A DNA stretch of 5,454 nucleotides from Flavobacteriaceae bacterium (GCA_023141985.1 JAGLKH010000380.1:1-5454), one strand, 5' to 3'; shown: positions 1 through 5,407, numbered from the stretch's first letter. Notes: a model not told the origin generated them from the letters alone. Made by a program: numbers and translations.

Positions 1-664
<664 letters not shown>

Positions 665-717
665 TTAGTTTGGTGTTTGGTATTTACTTCCTGTGTGTTT
701 TTGTAATACAAAAAAAC

Positions 718-747
718 TTGATATCATGAGAAAAACAGCTATCTTCG
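718..747 (+). promoter_or_regulatory. Candidate promoter of the acyltransferase-synthase operon
   Basis: TTG at 718-720 is followed after 19 nt by TATCTTCG at 740-747. This fits the Bacteroidetes sigma-factor pattern TTG-N(17-23)-TAnnTTTG with one mismatch (C for the third T of TTTG). Transcription would start near 752-755, giving a leader of about 55 nt before the ATG at 809. The leader includes a dyad at 761-784. The aligned box in repeat copy 2 reads AATCTTCG and has lost the T of the TA pair. Confidence 0.4.
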
Positions 748-760
748 TTAAACAGTCGTA

Positions 761-784
761 TAATTGAGAATTATACTCTAATTA
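761..784 (+). promoter_or_regulatory. Conserved dyad in the leader (possible operator or RNA hairpin)
   Basis: TAATTGAG at 761-768 is the reverse complement of CTCTAATTA at 776-784 apart from one bulged T (779), leaving a 7-nt centre. The whole element is identical in the second repeat copy at 2760-2783, within a stretch of 27 unchanged bases, while flanking positions differ. It lies just downstream of the candidate promoter. It could be a repressor site or a weak 5'UTR hairpin; it is too AT-rich and lacks the U-tract for a terminator. Confidence 0.3.
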
Positions 785-808
785 TCTAAATATTATTCAT
801 AGTTTATT

Positions 809-1405
809 ATGAGAAAGGCTGCCAAATCAGACATGAATTTAGTTGTAAATATTATTACAGAAACATTCTATAAGAATCCTGGAGTAAATTGGTTGATAAA
901 AAAAAGAGGTACTCGAAAAAAAAAGATACGCAAATTAGCGCAATATGCTTACATTAAATCTTATATGCGTGATGGTGTATACATCTCTTCGAACGGAAAA
1001 GGAGTTGCTCTTTGCTATAAGTTTAATAGCTATAAATTTTCATTTACAGAACTTTGGTATGAATTAAGGTTTGCTTTAACTGCTATTAAAATTTCAAGAT
1101 TGATAAAAGTATTAAAACGTGAAGCACGTCGATGTAGTATAAGGCCAAAATCTGGGGAGTATTATTATTTTTGGTTTTTAGGAGTTTTACCTGAAGGCAA
1201 AGGAGCTGGTTTTGAATTAAATAATGCTATTTTTGAAAAGGCATCAAAAGATAATCTTCCAATATATTTAGAAACAACTATTGAGCGAAATAAAAAAATT
1301 TATGAACGAATTGGTTATAAAGAATACCACTACTGGGAAGATAAAAAAGAAGATATAACATTTTGGTTTTTAAAATGGATCCCTTCTACCGCAAAAACAA
1401 TATAA
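809..1405 (+). CDS. GNAT-fold N-acyl/acetyltransferase (198 aa)
   Basis: GNAT enzymes move an acyl group from acyl-CoA or acyl carrier protein to an amine. The opening MRKAAKSDMNLVVNII matches the first strand and helix of the GNAT fold, which fixes the start at 809 and not at the Met codon at 833. The acyl-CoA loop lies in FLGVLPEGKGAGFELNNAIF at about residues 122-141, with GKGAG in the Q/RxxGxG/A position. Motif B follows as YLETTIERNKKIYERIGYKE (about 153-172). The middle (about 60-110) is rich in Lys, Arg and aromatic residues and may dock to a membrane or carrier protein. There is no signal peptide or membrane span. The stop is 3 nt before the ATG of the oxoamine synthase, so the two genes are almost certainly co-transcribed and translationally coupled. 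The start codon lies inside direct repeat copy 1. The substrate cannot be read from sequence; N-acylation of the synthase product is my inference. Confidence 0.85.
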   Translation: MRKAAKSDMNLVVNIITETFYKNPGVNWLIKKRGTRKKKIRKLAQYAYIKSYMRDGVYISSNGKGVALCYKFNSYKFSFTELWYELRFALTAIKISRLIKVLKREARRCSIRPKSGEYYYFWFLGVLPEGKGAGFELNNAIFEKASKDNLPIYLETTIERNKKIYERIGYKEYHYWEDKKEDITFWFLKWIPSTAKTI

Positions 1406-1408
1406 AAA

Positions 1409-2635
1409 ATGAGCAATGATATTTTAGACAACTTATATGTGAATAAAGGGGCATTCAGTGAGATTATTGAAAATGGTCACGGCTATATCACCTTTCCAAA
1501 GTTGAAAGGGCCTCTAGGCCCAAGAATGAAATTTAACGGAAAAGAAAAAATTGTATGGAGTCTTAATGATTACCTTGGATTAGCTAACCATCCAGAGGTT
1601 TTAAAAACTGATGCAAATGCTGCCGCAAAATATTCAATGGCTTTTCCTATGGGCTCTCGAATTATGTCAGGAAATCTGGATGAGCATGAACAATTAGAGC
1701 AGCTGCTTGCTAATTTTGTTGGTAAGGAGAGTGCGATTCTTTTTAATTTTGGATATCCTGGAGTAGTCTCTTCTATTGATGCCATTCTTAATAGGCAAGA
1801 TGTTGTGATTTATGATGAAGAATCACATGCCTGCATTATTGATGGCGTAAGATTACACTTAGGTAAACGTATGTCTTTTAAACATAATGATATTGATCAT
1901 TTGGAACATCAGTTAAAAAAGGCTCAAAAAATCACTAAGGTTACTGGAGGTGGGATTTTAGTTATTAGTGAAGGCGTTTTTAGTATGAGCGGTAATCAGG
2001 GCAGATTAAAAGATATTGTTGCGTTAAAACCTTCATATGGATTTCGCTTTTTTGTTGATGATGCACATGGATTTGGAGTCTTAGGGAAAACTGGAGCAGG
2101 GACTGCAGAAGAACAAGGTGTTATAGATGATATCGATTTTTATTTTGCTACTTTCGCTAAATCTATGGTATCTATTGGAGCATTTTTAGCAACCAAAGAG
2201 CACGTTGTAAAATACTTATTTTATAACACTCGTTCGCAAGTTTTTGCAAAATCTCTACCAATAGTAATAACTTTAGGTGTTATTAAAAGACTTGAGCTTT
2301 TGAAACAGAATGACCAACTAAGAAAGAAAATGTGGAGTAATGCATTTAAACTTCGAGAAGGATTAATTAAATTAGGACTCTCTGTTGGAAAAGGCGAATC
2401 TCCCATTACTCCTGTTTATATGAATAGCTCGCTCGAAGAAGCAAAAAAAGTGCTGATTGATATTCGCGAAAATCATAATATTTTTTGTTCTGGTGTAGTC
2501 TACCCTGTAGTTCCTAAAGGAACAATCCTTTTTCGATTAGTGGCTACAGCAAACCACACCGATTTAGATATTGAAGAAACCTTAGATGCTTTCAGCAAAG
2601 TAGCTAAAAAGCTAAATGATGGATTCTACAAATAA
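1409..2635 (+). CDS. PLP-dependent alpha-oxoamine synthase (AONS / serine palmitoyltransferase / cysteate acyltransferase family)
   Basis: Family members condense an amino acid with an acyl thioester, with decarboxylation, to give an alpha-amino ketone: KAPA in biotin synthesis, 3-ketosphinganine in sphingolipids, or the 3-keto precursor of capnine in Bacteroidetes sulfonolipids. At 408 aa it has normal family length. Seen: SLNDYLGLANHPEV (51-64), MGSRIMSGN (81-89), the PLP-stacking His in DEESHACIIDG (H140), SEGVFSMSGNQGRLKDI (187-203), VDDAHGFGVLG with D217 and H220, the Schiff-base Lys in TFAKSM (K251), and the carboxylate-binding Arg in LFRLVATANHT (R376). The catalytic set is complete. 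Overall it looks closer to Bacteroidetes SPT-like or cysteate acyltransferase-like proteins than to BioF, and no biotin genes are nearby; the exact amino acid is undecided. It follows the GNAT gene by 3 nt. Its last two codons and stop (TAC AAA TAA) are the first nine bases of direct repeat copy 2. Confidence 0.92.
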   Translation: MSNDILDNLYVNKGAFSEIIENGHGYITFPKLKGPLGPRMKFNGKEKIVWSLNDYLGLANHPEVLKTDANAAAKYSMAFPMGSRIMSGNLDEHEQLEQLLANFVGKESAILFNFGYPGVVSSIDAILNRQDVVIYDEESHACIIDGVRLHLGKRMSFKHNDIDHLEHQLKKAQKITKVTGGGILVISEGVFSMSGNQGRLKDIVALKPSYGFRFFVDDAHGFGVLGKTGAGTAEEQGVIDDIDFYFATFAKSMVSIGAFLATKEHVVKYLFYNTRSQVFAKSLPIVITLGVIKRLELLKQNDQLRKKMWSNAFKLREGLIKLGLSVGKGESPITPVYMNSSLEEAKKVLIDIRENHNIFCSGVVYPVVPKGTILFRLVATANHTDLDIEETLDAFSKVAKKLNDGFYK

Positions 2636-2815
2636 GAATTGAAACTTTTTTAATTATTACCAATTAGTTTAGCGTTTTGTATTAGTTGCCTGTGTGTTTT
2701 TGTAATATAAAAAAAACTTGATCTCATGAGAAAAACAGCAATCTTCGTTAAACGGTCGTTAATTGAGAATTATACTCTAATTATCTCAATATTATTCATC
2801 GTTTATTATGAGAAA
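2627..2815 (+). repeat. Long direct repeat, copy 2
   Basis: This is the second copy of the 628-816 block, at a period of 1,999 bp. It begins with the final two codons and stop of the oxoamine synthase gene and runs into the leader of the membrane-protein operon. Differences from copy 1 cluster at aligned positions 2671-2689. Elsewhere there are single changes, one extra A in an A-run, and one missing A near 2760. It contains the 2760-2783 dyad unchanged, but the -7-like box reads AATCTTCG, not TATCTTCG. Homology ends just after ATGAGAAA at 2808-2815, where copy 1 goes into the GNAT coding sequence and copy 2 does not. Confidence 0.93.
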
Positions 2816-2835
2816 AAACAGCTACTTTCGTTTTA
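2808..2835 (+). promoter_or_regulatory. Third, diverged copy of the promoter-like unit
   Basis: ATGAGAAAAAACAGCTACTT followed by TCGTTTTA resembles the unit ATGAGAAAAACAGCTATCTT followed by CGTTAAA at 726-752 and its partner at 2726-2752. Within it, TACTTTCG (2823-2830) is a TAnnTTTG-like -7 box with one mismatch. No good TTG lies 19 nt upstream. Because the box in copy 2 proper is damaged, this unit is the better candidate promoter for the operon at 2918. The call is tentative. Confidence 0.3.
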
Positions 2836-2917
2836 CTACTGTTATAGTCAATTAAAACAGAGCATATCATAACATTGTGTGACATATAAAAAAGTTAAAG
2901 GATATTTACTAAATAAT

Positions 2918-3319
2918 ATGGATAATTTAATTCTTGAACATGAAATAAAAAAGAGTAGACACAATGTATTAGCTCCATATTGGGCAATAGCTCTTTTTTT
3001 ACTTTTTGGTGTAGGGATATCAACAGTTTGGATTGATTTAGGAGACTTTTGGAATGGTTATGTGTTGGACATGGCTGGTCCGGCATGGAATTATATATTG
3101 TTTAGGGGGCTTTTTACTACCAAAACAGATAATGCATGGACTCGCTTTTTTACCCCAAAAAAAACATTCTTCATCTTTCTTTTTGTTTGTATTGCGATTG
3201 AAGTCATACAGTATTTCAACCTCTATGGAGCCACATATGACCCTTGGGATTTTCTCGCTTATGTTTCAATTCTTTTTCCATTATTTCTTTTGGATTCAAA
3301 CCAAATAAAACAAAATTAA
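2918..3319 (+). CDS. Small four-helix membrane protein, VanZ-like (133 aa)
   Basis: I chose the ATG at 2918. The frame also opens at a GTG at 2879, which would add 13 polar residues, but the ATG is preceded by AAAGGA and gives a compact protein. Hydrophobic segments lie at about residues 19-37, 46-63, 83-100 and 110-126, so it is an inner-membrane protein with about four helices. The conserved-looking part is EVIQYFNLYGATYDPWDF (95-112). This E-x-x-Q ... G ... D-x-x-D pattern before the last helix recalls VanZ-like and DUF2809-type proteins. The same signature occurs in the gene at 3514, so the two look paralogous. It opens a compact set: 15 nt to the small disrupted gene, then 8 nt to the second membrane protein. 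VanZ in enterococci gives low-level teicoplanin resistance, but for most relatives no function is known and I do not claim one here. Confidence 0.75.
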   Translation: MDNLILEHEIKKSRHNVLAPYWAIALFLLFGVGISTVWIDLGDFWNGYVLDMAGPAWNYILFRGLFTTKTDNAWTRFFTPKKTFFIFLFVCIAIEVIQYFNLYGATYDPWDFLAYVSILFPLFLLDSNQIKQN

Positions 3320-3334
3320 TTTTAAAATACTATC

Positions 3335-3505
3335 ATGAAATACAAAGTACATCGCGTAGAAGTTAAAACAGATAATATGCAGGAAAAACCAGAACAGTTT
3401 TTAACTAATCTTGATGGAGAAGTTGTCACAATAATTCCTAATGTTCGCTCAACATTTTAACATTTGGGAGCAACAGCAAAAATTGATTACATACTTGTTG
3501 TTTAA
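3335..3505 (+). pseudogene. Small conserved Bacteroidetes-type protein with in-frame TAA
   Basis: The ATG at 3335 opens MKYKVHRVEVKTDNMQEKPE and continues through QFLTNLDGEVVTIIPNVRST to a TAA at 3458-3460 (41 residues). The same frame then continues past the stop as HLGATAKIDYILVV and ends at 3503-3505. I recognise the pattern of a small (about 55-60 aa) flavobacterial protein of unknown function of the form MxYxVHRVEV...QFLNxLxGEVVxIIPNV...GATAKVDFLLIVEK. In such relatives the stop position is normally a sense codon such as CAA, one transition away from TAA. The likely state is therefore a nonsense mutation in an otherwise intact gene, ending slightly early. Translation as a 41-aa peptide is the alternative. 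It sits 15 nt after and 8 nt before two related membrane-protein genes, so it was part of their operon. Confidence 0.6.
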
Positions 3506-3513
3506 AATAAAAA

Positions 3514-3957
3514 ATGAAAAAGCGCACTAATTTTTTCACAGATGAAAACGCATTAAGGACAATTGACACATTTCGAATTGTCTATTTGGTTACAGCAGTG
3601 TTTTGGTTTTTATTAACTGAAGCCGGTAGAAATATTTATCGCCCATTTATATATGCAAACAAAATAGACGATTATGGAATTGCAGATTCTATTGGGAATT
3701 CCGGGGGAATAATTGTTCAAATATTTTTTATGTTGGCTATATTAAACTCACCAAGAAAAAAAGTATTTAGAATAATTGGTTTTGTAGTAGTGGGTTATAT
3801 CTTATATGAAATAGTGCAACCTTATTTACCCAGAGGTGTCTTTGATTGGAAAGATATTTATGGGACATTGGTTGGTGGAGTAATTGCTTTACTTTACTTT
3901 CTTTTTATCAATAATATTATTAAAAACAATAAAGTGTTATATAGGTTTAAAAAGTGA
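3514..3957 (+). CDS. Small four-helix membrane protein, VanZ-like paralogue (147 aa)
   Basis: An integral membrane protein with a polar, Lys/Arg-containing N-terminus and hydrophobic segments at about residues 21-37, 58-78, 84-101 and 116-134. The basic tail KNNKVLYRFKK suggests a cytoplasmic C-terminus. The loop before the last helix reads YEIVQPYLPRGVFDWKDIYG (98-117). Its E-x-x-Q, G, F-D and D residues line up with EVIQ...G..YDPWD in the upstream membrane protein with one residue of gap. The second half also aligns in hydrophobicity. This is the VanZ-like arrangement (E-x-x-Q ... D-x-x-D followed by a Gly-rich helix, here GTLVGGVIALLYF). The ATG at 3514 follows AAAATAAAAA with no Shine-Dalgarno site, which is usual for the phylum. 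It is the last gene of the set beginning at 2918. Function is unknown; membrane-stress or glycopeptide tolerance is only a family analogy. Confidence 0.78.
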   Translation: MKKRTNFFTDENALRTIDTFRIVYLVTAVFWFLLTEAGRNIYRPFIYANKIDDYGIADSIGNSGGIIVQIFFMLAILNSPRKKVFRIIGFVVVGYILYEIVQPYLPRGVFDWKDIYGTLVGGVIALLYFLFINNIIKNNKVLYRFKK

Positions 3958-3979
3958 AGAAATATGCCACACAACAATA

Positions 3980-4042
3980 AATATGGGCATTTGGAAAATA
4001 GTGTTAAAATGAAGTATTCCAAAATACCAAACAGCCCATATT
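3980..4042. repeat. Imperfect hairpin between convergent units
   Basis: AATATGGGC (3980-3988) pairs exactly with GCCCATATT (4034-4042). Inside it, TTTGG (3990-3994) pairs with CCAAA (4027-4031), separated by a 1 versus 2 nt internal loop. That makes a 14-bp stem around a loop of about 32 nt. It lies 22 bp after the stop of the membrane-protein operon and before the minus-strand remnant, so a bidirectional terminator is possible. There is no T-tract on either side, so a plain hairpin or a small mobile repeat is equally likely. Confidence 0.5.
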
Positions 4043-4071
4043 GAAAACGTTAAACGAAACTCTCTAAATTC

Positions 4072-4209
4072 TTATTTCGCATTTAGCTTTTTAATATTCC
4101 TAATCAGGTGTTCTAAACCGTTTCGTTCTCCGTTTATTGGAAATGACCGTTTAACAGAAACCTCGACACAAAGCATCGGGAAATCCTTTTTAAAAAAACG
4201 GATGAGCTC
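4072..4209 (-). pseudogene. Short antisense coding-like remnant, C-terminal fragment
   Basis: On the minus strand a frame open from 4209 to a TAA at 4074-4072 encodes 45 residues: ELIRFFKKDFPMLCVEVSVK followed by RSFPINGERNGLEHLIRNIK and KLNAK. An internal ATG lies at 4176-4174 (34 aa). The alternating hydrophobic pattern and the Lys-rich helical end look like the C-terminus of a real protein, not random AT-rich sequence. Upstream, a run of seven T's (minus strand, about 4192-4198) separates it from another readable stretch, WFDKFWHLRAHP, in a different frame, as after a frameshift. I do not recognise the family. It could also be chance. Confidence 0.3.
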
Positions 4210-4310
4210 TCAAGTGCCAAAATTTATCAAACCATCCTATTTTAACATATAAATTTCCCGTCTATTACATTAAACCGCCCACTTATTACTTTGCCCTCCA
4301 ACTATTGGTA

Positions 4311-4338
4311 AATAATTTTTATAATTATAAAAATTATT
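4311..4338. repeat. Perfect 28-bp all-AT palindrome
   Basis: The 28 bases from 4311 to 4338 are identical to their own reverse complement, beginning AATAATTTTTATAA and mirrored exactly, with no spacer. They contain only A and T. The site is 73 bp upstream of the barrel-protein ATG. It could be a cruciform, a dimeric repressor operator or a weak GC-free bidirectional terminator. The low-complexity setting makes a chance origin more likely than for a mixed-base palindrome. Confidence 0.75.
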
Positions 4339-4411
4339 GCTGTCACTTCTATAAAACCTGCAAACATTATAAAATATACTGATATAACATGTTGGCAAAC
4401 ATTAGAACAAA

Positions 4412-5026
4412 ATGAAAAGAGATTTTATACTTTTGCTATTCATTGGAATTAACCTTAGCCTATTTGCACAGGGTGATACTAGAAATCTCAGATTAGGACT
4501 GCTTTATACTTTAGATAATAATTTAAGTTCTGAGAGGTTTGAAGTTGGTAAATATACAGGGTATTCAGCTGAATATAACAAACCAAATTACAAAATAGGT
4601 CTTAGTATTGAGTATTTACTAAAAAATCGATTTTCCTTAAATTCAGGGTTGAATTATTCTAATAAAAATTTTACTGGGACCTATTATTGTGCTATCTGTT
4701 ACTTTTCAGCACCTCCAAATCCCAAAACATTCGAATTACAGTTTATAGAAATACCTGTAAGTCTTAGGTACTATTTTCTTCCTAATAAACTGAAAATATA
4801 CGCGGATATTGGACTAATTAATCAATTCGAAATAACAAATAAAATTATTGAAAAAAAATACAGTATTAGCGGAAAATTAGGATGCGGAATTGAATACAAT
4901 CTAAATCCAAAACTTGCATTTCAATTGATGACAGAATATAATAAAGGACTGACAAATATGTTCAAGAAATCTGATTTTAAAATTAAAACTATTTCTTTCG
5001 GGCTTGGAATTGTAAAAAAAATATAA
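4412..5026 (+). CDS. Secreted outer-membrane beta-barrel protein, PorT-like fold (204 aa)
   Basis: The N-terminus MKRDFILLLFIGINLSLFAQ is a classic Sec signal peptide with likely cleavage after Ala-Gln at about residue 20. The mature part is a series of alternating beta-strands: NLRLGLLYTLD, YKIGLSIEYLL, FSLNSGLNYSN, LQFIEIPVSLRYYF (109-122), LKIYADIGLINQF, SISGKLGCGIEYNL, LAFQLMTEYNKG and a final IKTISFGLGIVKKI. The central EIPVSLRYYF strand is a hallmark of the outer-membrane barrel family common in Bacteroidetes (OMP_b-brl_2, PorT-like). Its length of about 185 mature residues fits an eight-stranded barrel. CAIC (93-96) sits in a likely extracellular loop and could form a disulphide, which is unusual for this family. 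It appears to be monocistronic. An AT palindrome and a GCAAACATTA direct repeat lie upstream. The specific role is unknown. Confidence 0.82.
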   Translation: MKRDFILLLFIGINLSLFAQGDTRNLRLGLLYTLDNNLSSERFEVGKYTGYSAEYNKPNYKIGLSIEYLLKNRFSLNSGLNYSNKNFTGTYYCAICYFSAPPNPKTFELQFIEIPVSLRYYFLPNKLKIYADIGLINQFEITNKIIEKKYSISGKLGCGIEYNLNPKLAFQLMTEYNKGLTNMFKKSDFKIKTISFGLGIVKKI

Positions 5027-5108
5027 ACTTAGGGTAAAAAAGAACTGAGTTATAATCCAAGTCATTTAGTTTTAATTCATAAACCATTTGCAACATATCA
5101 ATCCTCAG

Positions 5109-5136
5109 CTAGCGCGAGCGTCTCGCTCGTGACCAG
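5109..5136 (+). repeat. Left REP hairpin
   Basis: The stem GCGAGCG (5114-5120) and CGCTCGT (5124-5130) closes on a TCT loop, with one G-T wobble. It is extended outward by C5113-G5131, G5112-C5133 (A5132 bulged), and T5110-A5135 and C5109-G5136 around one mismatch. It is an inverted-orientation relative of the 5383-5407 hairpin. Confidence 0.85.
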
Positions 5137-5166
5137 TACAAGTAATAAAATAGAAAAAAGTTTAAA

Positions 5167-5354
5167 ATGAGTAGAAAATATAAATTTCATAAAACCAATA
5201 GAATTATGGAGCGATAAAATAAAAAATAAAAAAAATAGACTATATACACAACAATCCTGTAGAGTGCGGTTTTGTAACCAACCCAATAGATTGGAAATAT
5301 AGTAGTGCAAGAAACTATCAAAAAGGTCAAACTGTTTTAGAAATTGATATATGA
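5167..5354 (+). pseudogene. Remnant of REP-associated Y1 (IS200-like) transposase, internally deleted and frameshifted
   Basis: Three segments of one transposase are visible in three frames. The first, starting with the ATG at 5167, is MSRKYKFH, the usual N-terminus. Then KPIELWSDK (5192-5218) appears one frame on. Finally DYIHNNPVECGFVTNPIDWK runs on to YSSARNYQKGQTVLEIDI and a TGA at 5352-5354, in the third frame from 5238. The last segment is the hallmark C-terminus of RAYT proteins (YIHxNPVxxGxVxxPxDWxYSSAR). Everything between the first eight residues and the PIELW segment, including the HUH metal-binding motif and the catalytic Tyr region (well over 100 residues in intact relatives), is absent. 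The remnant cannot make a working transposase. It lies between the two REPs, as an intact RAYT gene does. The long minus-strand frame across 5098-5388 is a shadow of this remnant. Confidence 0.88.
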
Positions 5355-5382
5355 CAAATGTAAGTAACATGAGTTTGTTTAA

Positions 5383-5407
5383 TGGCACAAGCGAGACGCT
5401 TGCGCCA
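5383..5407 (-). repeat. Right REP hairpin, inverted
   Basis: GGCACAAGCG (5384-5393) pairs with CGCTTGCGCC (5397-5406) around an AGA loop with one A-C mismatch, extended by T5383-A5407. Read on the minus strand, it is the left REP with G to A and C to T at two positions that face each other in the stem. Pairing is therefore kept. Confidence 0.85.

Larger units (their letters stand above)
3958..4411. other. 454-bp intergenic stretch without an intact gene
   Basis: Between the membrane-protein operon and the barrel protein I see four things. These are a long imperfect hairpin (3980-4042), a coding-like remnant on the minus strand (4072-4209), a perfect AT palindrome (4311-4338) and a 10-bp direct repeat GCAAACATTA (4360-4369 and 4395-4404) just before the barrel gene. 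No Bacteroidetes promoter of good quality was found for the downstream gene. No tRNA-like cloverleaf was recognised. Confidence 0.7.
5109..5407. mobile_element. Degenerate REP/RAYT element
   Basis: Two inverted hairpin REPs (5109-5136 and 5383-5407) enclose the remains of a REP-associated Y1 transposase. The left REP core GCGCGAGCGTCTCGCTCGTG and the reverse complement of the right one, GCGCAAGCGTCTCGCTTGTG, match at 18 of 20 positions. This is the arrangement known for RAYT genes, which are HUH (Y1) relatives of IS200/IS605 transposases and are flanked by the REPs they recognise. The gene here is too damaged to be active, so any movement would need a transposase elsewhere in the genome. The high GC of the REPs contrasts with the AT-rich surroundings. 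Confidence 0.85.

Noticed and set aside
1570..1785. Minus-strand frame inside the oxoamine synthase gene
   Set aside because: It is a shadow of a gene with complete catalytic motifs on the plus strand. The same applies to the minus-strand frame at 2221-2406.
1409..2635. Naming the oxoamine synthase bioF
   Set aside because: The motifs are shared by the whole family, no other biotin genes are present, and the sequence pattern looks closer to Bacteroidetes SPT or cysteate acyltransferase-like proteins.
3054..3308. Plus-strand 84-codon frame and minus-strand frame 2895-3086 overlapping the first membrane protein
   Set aside because: Both overlap the frame that carries the conserved EVIQ...YDPWD signature and organised helices.
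5026..5051. AACTTAG/CTGAGTT hairpin after the barrel gene as an intrinsic terminator
   Set aside because: The stem is only 7 bp with a wobble, the loop is long and no T-tract follows.
5098..5388. Minus-strand 96-codon frame across the right-end element
   Set aside because: The plus strand here encodes recognisable transposase fragments and the frame crosses a REP hairpin, so it is a shadow frame.
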